Below, piece by piece: positions 51,549 through 62,200 of a stretch of DNA of 64,000 bases. Position 1 is the stretch's first letter. Each line of letters begins with the position of its first letter. Position numbers and translations under genes: made by a program. Source of the DNA: Cladocopium goreaui (taxonomy: Eukaryota > Sar > Dinophyceae > Suessiales > Symbiodiniaceae); assembly GCA_947184155.2 (NCBI GenBank), contig CAMXCT020001447.1, positions 659,001 through 723,000 on the forward strand, in the 5' to 3' direction. The notes below the pieces were generated by a model, which worked only from the letters and a program-made list of their open reading frames with translations, was not told the DNA's origin and did no database searches.

Positions 51549-52452
51549 GGGAAACTAGCTGTCACTGAGTGGATTAGATTAGATTAGATTAGATTAGGTA
51601 GAGTAGATCAGATTAGATTAGGTAGAATAGATTAGATTAGAATTGGATTAGATTAGATTAGATTAGGTAGAGTAGATCAGATTAGATTAGGTAGATTAGA
51701 TTAGATTAGATTAGATTAGGTAGATTAGATTAGATTAGATAGATTAAACTAGATTAGAATTAGAGTAGGTTAGGTAGATTAGATTAGGTTAGACTATATA
51801 GATGAGATGAGATTAGAATTATATTTGATTAGATTAGATTAGTTTAGGTAGATTAAATTAGATTAGGTTATCTAGATAGATTAGATTAGGTTAGATTAGA
51901 TTAGTTGGATAGATATGATATGATATGATATGATATGATATGATATCATTAGATTAGATTAGGTTCGATTAGAAATATAAGATTAGAAGAAGTAGATTAG
52001 GTTAGATTAGATTAGATTAGACTAGGTAGATTAGATTAGATTGGATTGGAATAAGAATTTTTATAGAATAGGTAGATTAGATTAGATTAGATAGATTAGA
52101 TTAGATTGATTAGATTAGATTAGTTTTGGTTAGATTAGAATCTGATTTGATTAGGTAGATAAGATTAGATTAGAATTAGATTACTTAGATAGATAGATTA
52201 GGTTAGATTAGGTAGATTAGATTAGGTTAGGTAGATTAGATTAGATTAAAATTAGATTCGATTAGGTAGAGTAGATAAGATTAGATAGGTTAAACTAGAT
52301 TAGAATTAGATTAGATTAGGTAGATTAAATTAGATTAGATTAGATTAGATTAGATAGATAAGATTAGAAATAGATTAGATTAGGTAGATTAGATTAGATT
52401 AGATTAGAATTGGATTAGATTAGGTAGATTAGATTAGATTAGATTAGGTTAG
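51549..52452. repeat. AGATT pentamer minisatellite
   Basis: About 900 bp of TTAGA/GGTAG words, with a short ATATG run at 51,912-51,945. Confidence 0.95.
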
Positions 52453-52607
52453 CGATCGGTCCTGGGGAAGTTAAGTCTTCAGAGTCGGTTTCGGGCTTCG
52501 GGTTTCGGGTTTCGCAGTTCGAAACCAACTTTAACAGTCGGTTTCGGGTTTCGGGTTTCGGGTTTCGGGTTTCGGGTTTCGGGTTTCGGTCGGTCCTGGG
52601 GAAGTTA
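52453..52607. repeat. second TTTCGGG array with CGGTCCTGGGGAAGTTA flanks
   Basis: The 17-mer CGGTCCTGGGGAAGTTA occurs at 52,456-52,472 and 52,591-52,607, bracketing heptamers. The second copy touches the N gap, so the gap probably hides further units. Confidence 0.85.
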
Positions 52608-52707
52608 NNNNNNNNNNNNNNNNNNNNNNNNNNNNNNNNNNNNNNNNNNNNNNNNNNNNNNNNNNNNNNNNNNNNNNNNNNNNNNNNNNNNNNNNNNNNN
52701 NNNNNNN
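52608..52707. other. assembly gap (100 N)
   Basis: Exactly 100 N, a conventional placeholder of unknown true size. Order of the two sides depends on scaffolding. Confidence 0.99.
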
Positions 52708-54500
52708 AAACACTCTTGGGGTCTGTCTGAAATGGCAATTTTTGGTACAGGATGGTGCCCCACAGTTGATTAGTTAGCTAAGAGTTGGTGCGTTTATAAC
52801 TCCAGTGAAACACTATGCTTTGTGGTAGATATATCTATACTATTCCTACGGTTTATAAACCAACATTCACATCACGTTTAGGGGCCCCATCCTGTAGGGA
52901 ATTCCATGATCATCGATGATCAACTACAGGATGGGGCTGAAAAAAACATGGTTTATGGTAGATAGAACTCTTTGATGGGGGTTATTTCATGTACCCAAAT
53001 AAATTCAATTTTCAGAGAAACTCGTAATTTTTTGGGAATGAACATGAATCCGTCACATTCCGTGGATTAGAGGAACTTGTTTCATGTCGCAAATCCGCAT
53101 CGTTTCATGGTCGTTGATTCAAAGATGCTGCCAAACAGGCGGTCACACTTCATGGCCTTTCCGATGGATAGGTAATTAAGATATGGCAAGATGGAAATGC
53201 ATCACAACATAAACACTTGGAGATGCTGGGCTCAAAACCAAATCACAGCTTGTTTCCAAGTTTGCCCATTTCTCACTCAATGCTGGACGCCATTTTTATC
53301 AGTGGCTGGTTTCAGAAACCATCGCAACTGGCTGAGCCGTTCAATTGGCTGATCCTCTCATATTCTGCTCAAATCCCCTGGTGCCACCATAAATTCTGTT
53401 GGTTAAAGCCTCGTTGGTGAAATCTCCATGAAACGGGTGGTAACATGTACATCAAAGAGCCCATTTTTGTGGCCTCCTAGGTGCAAACATGTGGGCCTTC
53501 AAGCGCTTGAGGTGGTTGGGGGGGGCTCAGGATCGACAGGAGACGAGCACATCTTCAGCTGGTAAGACACCTTCAACAGGCTATCTGGGACCTTGATAAA
53601 TGTTGGAGATGTTGGTAACATCTAGATCTTCTATAATGTTGCTAACGTATATAATGTAACTATATCCCCATTTGTTACCAACATTCATAATCCCCATAAT
53701 GTAACCATTGTTGGTGATGTAAAATGTATTAAAATGTAATCCCCATCTTAAAGCTAAAAACCTCACATTTTGGATGTTAACAAAATCTCCCCCTATGACA
53801 TACCTGACAGGACCTAACATTTTTATTCAGCTAACATCACCCCTTGGAAATCCCCAGCTTGGCCAGGTTCCGCTGTCCCGAGCTGCGACGCGCGCTGCCG
53901 GCCCTGGGCGGCGGCGCGCTCGCCAGCGCATGGTGGGTGAAACCTACTCTGACCGAAGGTGTGGGGATTTGGAGCGGAACTTGGGAAGAAAATGGAACCT
54001 CATCAGCAGATTCTGCTGATTTGTTTGAAGACGGTGGATTCGAAACGCTGATTTTCAGCAGGATCATTTGGCAAGTAGCAAAAAAAGTAGGGACTTGTCT
54101 GAAATAAAATGATTAAAATGGAATTTAAGCCGGAGACATGAGAATACAACCAACACCATCTTGATCCATATCAATGTGGAGAGGGTCTTGAGACTAACAA
54201 GAATGGTGCTTTGACCAGCAGACAGCTTTGACCAGCAGAGATGTTGCTCAAAAACGACAGGGGAAGTTTCCAGCTAACATTGGGATGTGACGGAAAAAAA
54301 TCCAGCTATTGCCCCAAATCTGGTTGGTGGTGACTGGAACATTGGTTTAGTATGGGATAATGATGGTTAATAATGGTTAATGATGGTTAGTAATCACTGG
54401 TTGGTGGTGACTGGAACCATGAAATTTGGATTGACTTTCCATATATTGGGAATGTCATAACCCCATTTGACGAACTCCATGATTTTTCAGAGGGGTAGGG
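52708..54500. other. no gene recognised; one hairpin
   Basis: Contains a perfect 14-bp inverted repeat (52,884-52,897 with 52,924-52,937) and partly symmetrical GTTACCAAC/GTTGGTAAC words at 53,605-53,740. GGTTGGTGGTGACTGGAAC is duplicated at 54,324 and 54,398. No supported ORF. Confidence 0.5.
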
Positions 54501-54790
54501 TTGAAACCACCAACCAGTAAACGGATGCACTTTCGAGTTCTGAAAAAGGACAAGCCGCTTGTGGACTTTGTAGGTCTGTTGGCTCTCCCATGACTTCGCT
54601 CATATCCAGCAGCGGGATTGGATGAAGTGAAATTGGGATTTCACTAGTAGAAATGAGACGACGGCCAGCAAAAAGTGGTGGTGTTACGGGTAATCAATGG
54701 TAATCTGGTTGGTGGTTTGGAACTAGCCCTGGCCCAAAACCGTGACAGACGGGCGGCTTCGCTAGCTGATGTTTGGGAGGTTGTAACCCA

Positions 54791-57700
54791 ATGTCTGGTT
54801 CATCCGAACAAACCTGTTTAGATACGCTGTTCAGACCACAATGGTCATGTCTATGCAATGGGGCTCCGGTGTCTGTGGTCATTGACAATCTCATTTGGGC
54901 GCAGAACTCTGGTGTGGGAAAGGTGGTACCCGGGGAGCAGGTGGTAAGATTGGTTGGACTTATCCCCCCTGAGGTCACTAGCGCATCCAAAGTCACCGTT
55001 TTGTCTGCGTCCTTCTTGTCTGCTGGCCCGGTGGTTGACTTGGTTCTGGACGACACCAGTTTGGTTTTGGCTCACCGATCTCTGTCTGCTGACCATGTCT
55101 TCAACCTTGTTGAGTTGTGCTCAGGTGTTGGGATTTCGTCCATTGGATTTTCCCGTGCCGGTTTTCGACACAGGTGCTCCGTTGAACGACAGCCAAAGCT
55201 CGCTGAACTTCACAGCCAACTGCACCCTGGGGTTCCAATCGTATGTGCAGACGTCACCCATGACACAACTGCCAGCCTGGTTTTTGCACATTGCCCTGAC
55301 CCTTGCACCATCATGTCCGGCATAGCATGTCAACCGTTCTCAAGAGGTGGCTCACAGCGAGGACAACAGGACAGCAGATCTTCATCACTTCCTGGCACTC
55401 TTCGTATGATGTACCTGCTTCAGTCTCCCGCGTTGATCATCGAATGTGTAGTGCCAGCCAGAGACAACATGTACGTCCGTAGCCATTTGCAGGCCTTGGT
55501 GGATCAGCTTGGATACCATGTTGTTGAATGTTCGCTGCGCCTTGAAAATGTTTGGTCAGCTTGCCGATATCGCTGGTGGGTCATTGCCACACACCCTTGC
55601 ATCGGACCTGTGAAGATCCCAGCCTTTCCCACAGGCTCCTCGCTAGTGGCCAGAGACCTTATGCCGTATGTGCATCGATGGCCTTCGAGCGACGAAACTC
55701 AACTTCTGTTGCAAGGACCGGAACTTGAACGTTTCCAATTGGGTGGGCAATCACTCAGGCAACATCAGGTCAGGCCCGACATCAAGCTTCCGACAGCACT
55801 TCACTCATGGGGCAACCAGACACAGCCATGTGAGTGTGAATGCAGGCCGACTGGTTTCAGTGATGAACTTCTGACCACCAAAGGCATCTATGCACAACTT
55901 TTGCAGCTTCCAGCCATTGACGGACAGGCAGGTGCTTGGAGACATTTGCACGTGCTGGAAGTTTCTTTGCTGAATGGGGTCCCTTTGAACCTCCCTTGGG
56001 GAAGCAACCAACGGCTCAATCTGTGTGCGATAGGACAGATGGCATGCCCAATGCACTCAATTTGGCTGGCAGCATCACTGGCACGTCACATGCACATGTT
56101 GTTCACTGATGCCACCCCTGCAGATCCCAATGAACTGCTCCAGGCTTTGAAACATGAAGTCATGACCCAAGGACGTGAGCTCTTCCCGAATGTCCCACGC
56201 CAGCCCATTGCCCCTGACAGATGTGCCATCACCATCCAGGAGCCAGGACTCAGTGCATGGACTTTGGTGTTCCCCCCAACTGCGGTTGTCAAGGACTTGA
56301 TCTTGGCACATGGACGCCTTCATGCAATCCCCCTGGATGAAATTTGGGTCAAAGATGATGAGAATAACCTCACTACTCATGAAGCCAAGCTGTCCCTGTT
56401 TCCCCGTCTCACCATTGGCAAGTATGAGGACTTGTACCCCAATGACCCGTCGTTTGGAGGTGATGAGATGCCGCAGGATGCTCCAGATCTGAATGCTGTC
56501 ACGCAGATGGACTTGTCCTCGGAACAAGATATGTTTGAGAACCGTCCTGAGACCATCGACTCCCGCGGCTCAGACTCCGGCCTTTTGGTTCCGTCTTCTG
56601 CGTGCCCTTTTGACTCCACTGTCAATGGATTGTTGGATTTGCGTGCCCCTCAACTGTTGGCGATGCTACCTCCGTTGGTACCGGATGTTGAACTCTGCAG
56701 CTCCATGCGTCGTCCCACGGTCCCTGTTGGCACGAGAATCTCCCTGTTAGACAATCAGGCACATGCATGGGCTGATGATGAAGTTTGGTGGCATTTGAGT
56801 GCCATTGCCATCCAGAAACCCAAAGAAACTGCCATCCTGGATCCTTTGATTGCACACACATGGCTCACCGCAGGCACACCTGCTGCAGTACAGTATTGGG
56901 CCTCCATGCAGCCAAGATTCAGTCGCATTGCATCCGTTGTTCTGCTTGATGGCCATTGGACTCCCTGCATGTGGATTTTGAGGCCGACGGTTTTGGAAGT
57001 CATCATATGGGAACATGACGATGTGGACATCAATGGCCTGAATTGCCTCCATGGACTTTTGAGCTCAGTTTTGGGGTTGCCACATTTTCATGTGTCCTGC
57101 ACTCGCCGTCAGTTCGGAGATCAAAACTGTGGTGCAGCCGCCATTGCCTTTCTGCAGCATCGCTTGACCGGTTCCAACCTGCCAGAAACAGCCGCTCAGT
57201 TGCAAAATGCAGCAGATGAACTCCGTGAGGCTTTTCGACAGTCATTGGAAGGCTTCAACCAAGTGCCGAGACCGTGGTGCTGGGGTGCAGGAGTGACAGA
57301 TTCCACAGCCGTGCTTAGCGCGCTTTTGCAACAACATGGAGTTCCAAGCCAAGCAGCCCCGACCAGAGCCAAATTGGTGTTGCAAAGCCTCGGCCAAGAT
57401 GCAGTGAGGAATGCGTTGCAAGGAGTTGCACCCTGGAGGACTCTGAAATCATTGGCAAACCAGCAGAAGCCAGTACTGCAACTTGTCATACCAGACGAAT
57501 TGAACGCAGTCATGCAGGAACGCAAGACGAAGAAGGCCACCCCCAAAGCCTCTGGCCCAAAGGTCATGCCGTCCAAGCCAATGGACATTGACCCAGCCAA
57601 ATTGACTTTGGCTGATGCATCTTTTCAAATGGAAGCTGGAGCTCCTGCCCCACAAGTTGCCGCATCCCAGGTAGGACCACTTGCAGTTGGCGTTGCCTTG

Positions 57701-59182
57701 ATGTCCTTTCCTGAAGCCAAGCCATTTTTGCAATCAGGCCAGACACTGACCAACAAATGCCTCGCCATTTTGGTGATTAATGGACCCGATGAGCTGCACA
57801 CCACTTTGCAATGGTCCACAATCCGGTTTGCAGCTTGCTGTGCAGTCAATAACCAACCAGTGTTGCTGTCAGGTCATTTGGTCCAACTTGGTGTACAGCC
57901 AATTGTCCCTGTCTTCACGCATGGTGGTCCCACAGTCCAAGATGTCCCTGTCGCATGTGCCCGCATCACAGTGTTTGCCGACCAGTGGCCCCAAGACTGG
58001 TCCAGTTTGGCAGATCATCCGTTCAAGCAGGTTTTGCAGACCCTTCCGCCATTGCAGACGTGCAGAGATGACAGCTGTCAATGCGGCAAATGGCACCCGA
58101 CAGGTTCTGACTCAGCCCAAGATGCCTTGCTTGATGTGTTTCGCCGGCAGTTTTTCACGGACTCAGGTCGACCAACCAAACATGCGCAGGCAAGCCATTT
58201 CAGCGTCCAGGTCAGATACCTTAAGTCCCAGGAACTGGCACTTTTGCAGCTGTCCGGACTACATGGAGTGTATCTTGAGCCCAGGTTGCCAGATGCTTCC
58301 GCCCCGACAGATGAGTACCAGGTCGTATGGCTCCCACAGGCCGACTTTGCCACCGCCCAGCACCAGTCCAAATGCGAGCCGATGAGCCTTGGCCTTGCGA
58401 GATCCGGCCGGCGATATGGACTTCGAGTCACTGCCAAGAACTTTCAGCAAGTGTTCCAGAAGCTGAAGCCGGAAGGACAGTTTTTGTCTCCAGGTACGAG
58501 GCTTACTTGGCAATGCGGCCCATTCCCATATGGCAGCGACCGTAAGTCCATCGGCCGTGTCTTTGCTGAGTGGGCTTGGCAGGCGAGACCTCTCCAACCT
58601 GCCCGACCAATTTCCGGTGGCGTGATGTGGCTTGTTCAATCGGTGACAGATCCTCCACAGCTGGTGTACAACATGCAACATGGCCAGGTGATGATCTCAC
58701 GTTGCGACTCCGTCCGGGAAGGCATGGCAGAGCATGGCACGGTGATTGGTCCGCAGAGCACCATCGAACTGTGCTCATCCACCAGTGCCCAGGACCCGTG
58801 GACAGTCCACGATCCATGGCAACAGGCCTTGACAAAAATGCCTGCCCCACCTGCGCCTACCATGACCCCACAGCTCCAGGAGCTGGAGGAGCGCCTGGAA
58901 CGCAGCATCATGGAGAAGCTTCCCATGGATCGCATGGAAACAGACGACACTGAAGATCGCCTGCAGACGTTGGAGAAGCAGATGCAGCACCTTGCGTCAC
59001 GCCACCAGGCGTTGGAGGGGACAGTGGCCGAAAACCATCGCCAGCACTCTGCACAGGTTCAGACCTTGCAAGCCCAGATGATGTCCCAAATGGAGGTGCA
59101 ACGTACCCACATGTCCAACATGTTCGAGGACCAAATGAACAAGCTTGAGACCATACTTGCAAAGAAAGGCAGGTTCGAATGA
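54791..59182 (+). CDS. LINE ORF1: C5 cytosine methyltransferase, Ulp1-like protease signature, coiled coil
   Basis: 1,463 aa from the first ATG after an in-frame stop at 54,767. The methyltransferase covers about residues 100-430: motif I FNLVELCSGVGISSIGFSRAGF begins at about 104; motif IV GIACQPFSRGG has the catalytic Cys at 180 (Ala replaces the usual Pro); motif VI has Glu 218 (ECV for ENV); motif VIII RYRWWVIA is at 260-266; motif IX-like RHLHVLEVSLLNGVP is near 385; and motif X-like AIGQMACPMHSIWLA is near 413. It would transfer methyl groups from SAM to cytosine in DNA. A possible ubiquitin-like stretch lies at about 475-545. Near 715-790 a Ulp1/C48-type pattern appears: His 722 (GHW), acidic WEHDD, Gln 774, Cys 780 (NCG). 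The C-terminus (from ~1,355) is a coiled coil, probably for trimerisation as in other LINE ORF1 proteins. Ends in TGA in phase with ORF2. Confidence 0.9.
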   Translation: MSGSSEQTCLDTLFRPQWSCLCNGAPVSVVIDNLIWAQNSGVGKVVPGEQVVRLVGLIPPEVTSASKVTVLSASFLSAGPVVDLVLDDTSLVLAHRSLSADHVFNLVELCSGVGISSIGFSRAGFRHRCSVERQPKLAELHSQLHPGVPIVCADVTHDTTASLVFAHCPDPCTIMSGIACQPFSRGGSQRGQQDSRSSSLPGTLRMMYLLQSPALIIECVVPARDNMYVRSHLQALVDQLGYHVVECSLRLENVWSACRYRWWVIATHPCIGPVKIPAFPTGSSLVARDLMPYVHRWPSSDETQLLLQGPELERFQLGGQSLRQHQVRPDIKLPTALHSWGNQTQPCECECRPTGFSDELLTTKGIYAQLLQLPAIDGQAGAWRHLHVLEVSLLNGVPLNLPWGSNQRLNLCAIGQMACPMHSIWLAASLARHMHMLFTDATPADPNELLQALKHEVMTQGRELFPNVPRQPIAPDRCAITIQEPGLSAWTLVFPPTAVVKDLILAHGRLHAIPLDEIWVKDDENNLTTHEAKLSLFPRLTIGKYEDLYPNDPSFGGDEMPQDAPDLNAVTQMDLSSEQDMFENRPETIDSRGSDSGLLVPSSACPFDSTVNGLLDLRAPQLLAMLPPLVPDVELCSSMRRPTVPVGTRISLLDNQAHAWADDEVWWHLSAIAIQKPKETAILDPLIAHTWLTAGTPAAVQYWASMQPRFSRIASVVLLDGHWTPCMWILRPTVLEVIIWEHDDVDINGLNCLHGLLSSVLGLPHFHVSCTRRQFGDQNCGAAAIAFLQHRLTGSNLPETAAQLQNAADELREAFRQSLEGFNQVPRPWCWGAGVTDSTAVLSALLQQHGVPSQAAPTRAKLVLQSLGQDAVRNALQGVAPWRTLKSLANQQKPVLQLVIPDELNAVMQERKTKKATPKASGPKVMPSKPMDIDPAKLTLADASFQMEAGAPAPQVAASQVGPLAVGVALMSFPEAKPFLQSGQTLTNKCLAILVINGPDELHTTLQWSTIRFAACCAVNNQPVLLSGHLVQLGVQPIVPVFTHGGPTVQDVPVACARITVFADQWPQDWSSLADHPFKQVLQTLPPLQTCRDDSCQCGKWHPTGSDSAQDALLDVFRRQFFTDSGRPTKHAQASHFSVQVRYLKSQELALLQLSGLHGVYLEPRLPDASAPTDEYQVVWLPQADFATAQHQSKCEPMSLGLARSGRRYGLRVTAKNFQQVFQKLKPEGQFLSPGTRLTWQCGPFPYGSDRKSIGRVFAEWAWQARPLQPARPISGGVMWLVQSVTDPPQLVYNMQHGQVMISRCDSVREGMAEHGTVIGPQSTIELCSSTSAQDPWTVHDPWQQALTKMPAPPAPTMTPQLQELEERLERSIMEKLPMDRMETDDTEDRLQTLEKQMQHLASRHQALEGTVAENHRQHSAQVQTLQAQMMSQMEVQRTHMSNMFEDQMNKLETILAKKGRFE

Positions 59183-59275
59183 AGGTCCGGTAGCCACAGT
59201 GCCACAACCCAACCTGTGGTGAACCATCGCTTTCGAGCACCAGGGTTTTTCATATGGATTTTCCTTGTCCTTAGT

Positions 59276-62200
59276 ATGTTTTTGGGTGCTGAGTGCCGCA
59301 TCGGTGAAGCCAAGACACCAGGTCCTGCAGCCGCTGGCGACACATGGTCCCTCGGGGTTTGTAACCCATCCGGGTTACAGGGAAAAAGCGTACTCCTTGC
59401 CGGAGTCGACACAGATGTCATAGCGGTTTGTGAAACCCACCTCACAACCACTGCCCGTTCCGTTTTGCAACACAGCTTGAAGTCGCACAGCCAATATAGT
59501 CATGTGATCACAGGTTCCCCCTTGCCTGCTCGGATCAACACCAATGATGCTGGCCAATACTCTGGAGTTGCGACCATAGCTCGAGTTCCTGCCCGCGCAC
59601 TTTGCGCTTGCTGGCCCCAAGACCTTTTTGAAACCGGCCGAGTTCAAATCACTGGCACGTTCATCAATCAAACCTGGATCACAGGCGCAGTCATGTATGG
59701 CTACCCACAAGGCAAAGTCCACCACAATGCTTTGGCCCGTTCCTCCGAGATGTTGGAATTTTTGATCAGCCATATGACTCAGGTTGCCTCTGGACCAAGG
59801 TATCTGTGCGGTGACCTCAACCATGAAATGGACCAACTCCCAGCTCTCCAGCGCCTGGTCCAGCTAGGCTGGCGTGAAGCCCAAGACCTTGAATGCCTGC
59901 GTACTGGAACCCAACCTCAACCGACGTGCAAGGGATGTACTCGCAAGGACATGCTGTGGATTTCGCCAGAGTTGGTGCCGTTCTTTCGGTGTGCCTTCGT
60001 TGACCATGATCGTTTTGCAGATCACTCCGTGTTGCGAGCATTCTTTGCCTTGGATGGTGCGCTTTCCAAACGATACCTGTGGCCGAAGCCCAAGCCGGTG
60101 CCGTGGAACGTTGTCCCGCCACTTGACCAGCCAGTGGATTTTGCTGAAGGCTCCCCCACGGAAGTGTACAAGCAGCTCTGGCAAGCCAAAGAGGCATTGG
60201 CCAAAGACCACTTGGGTGAACAATGGCAATACCAAATGCAGGGCCGAGGCCAAAGAACTGAGCCCTTAGTGCGCAGAGGCTGGGCAGCACCGCCTCGCAA
60301 AGGCCGCTCCAGTGACTTCCAACCTGCGTTCCATGGTTACAACGTTCAGCACAGCCGATGGCTACGTCAACTGCGGAGACTGCACAATTACCATCGCTGG
60401 GCCATGCATCACTATGGCACTGCTGTTGCCAACCAACAACTTCATGGCACTATGCTTTGGGCCAGTGTCCTGAAGGCAACTGGATTTGGTCCCTCTTTTC
60501 AGGCATGGTGGATTTCCCGGCAATGCATTGGACTTCAAGACCCTGCGTCCGTGCCGACCCTTCCACCTGATGCAAACCATGCGTGCCAATTGTGTGAAGC
60601 CTTTCAAGGTGAGCTGCGAGCCTTTGAACGTACGTTGAACGCCGCCAAGAAAGCAGCCAAGGTTTGTGCCCACAAACGCAATCAAAACTTGATCTACAAG
60701 GACACCAAAAGGCCTACCCCAGAACCTGTGACCAGCCTCTTGGTCACCAAAAAGGCCAAGGTTGCTGAAATCAGACCGGAGGACAGTGCGGTACTCCTTG
60801 ACCAGCCAGTCTTGTTTGATGCCCAAGATCCGGTGGTGGTAGGGAATATGCCAACCACCATCATTCATGCCACCGCCGACACATTGTACCTGTCTGACAT
60901 TGCCGATGCGCAAGTGGGTCATCAAGTCACTCAGACCCAGCCAGTTGGTGCACTTGATGAAGTTTTTGCCGCATTCCATACCCAGTGGAAGCTTAGGTGG
61001 TGCAAACACGATGACATCCCCCACAGCCACTGGGATCAGCTGGTTAGGTTTGCCCGACACCACCTTCCCAGACATGACCTTGTGCCAGTAAACATCACAC
61101 CAGACTTGCTGCGTGCCGAAGTTGCCTCCAAGAAGTCCCAGGCTGCTACCGGCTTAGATGGCGTCAGCAGAGCAGATATCCTCCACCTGGACCGCAACAG
61201 CCTGACCAGTTTGTGCCAGCTATACCACCGAGCTTGTAGTGATGGAAGTTGGCCTTTGCAGACAGTCACCGGCAGTGTGGCGTCACTGGCAAAAAGAGAA
61301 GGTGCAGCCAGCACCCAAGACTACAGGCCCATAACCATCTTCTCGATGGTTTACAGAGCTTTCAGTTCCCTTCATGCCAGATGCATGCTGGATCAGGCCA
61401 ACCAGTGGTGCCATCCAGATATATATGGAAACAGAAAGGGTCATCAGACCAGCCAGCTGTGGCGTGTTTTGGTCTCAAGCAGTCAGCAGGCCTATGACCA
61501 GAATCAGTGCTTGAGCGGCTTGACAGCTGACATAGAGAAATGTTTCAATTGCCTCCCGCGGTATCCCATCATCGCCGCAGCCCTGCAAGTCGGCACACCG
61601 TTGTCTACCATGACAGCCTGGTGTGGGGCCTTGGCCGCCATGACACGTAGGTTCAAGGTGCGTGACTCATACAGCACTGGCTTCACCACCAGCACCGGAC
61701 TTGCAGAAGGCTGTGCCCTCAGCTGCTATGGCATGTTGATCATGGATGACATCATGCACCGCTACATAGCAGCGCAATACCCATTGCTGAGGGTGCTAAG
61801 CTTTGTGGACAATTGGGATTTCATCACCTGGAATGCCCAAGCCGCTACACAGCAGTTGGATGCACTTCTTGAATTTGCCAGCCTGGCCGACCTGACAGTT
61901 GACCGCCAGAAAACGTACGCCTGGTCCACCTCAGCCGAGGTCAGAGCCAACCTGAGGTCGCTTGGAATCCCGGTCAAACATGCGGCCAAAGACCTGGGCG
62001 CTCACGTGGCATTCTCACGCCAGCACACCAACAGCACGGTTACCAGTCGCCTTGATGCTCTGACACCTTTCTGGACTCAGCTTCGCCAAAGCCGTGCCAG
62101 CTACCGGTCCAAGTTGCGGGCGCTGCGAACTGTGGCATGGCCACGAGGCCTTTTTGCTGTTGAGAGTGCCCCGATCAGTGACAACACCTGGTTATGCCAA

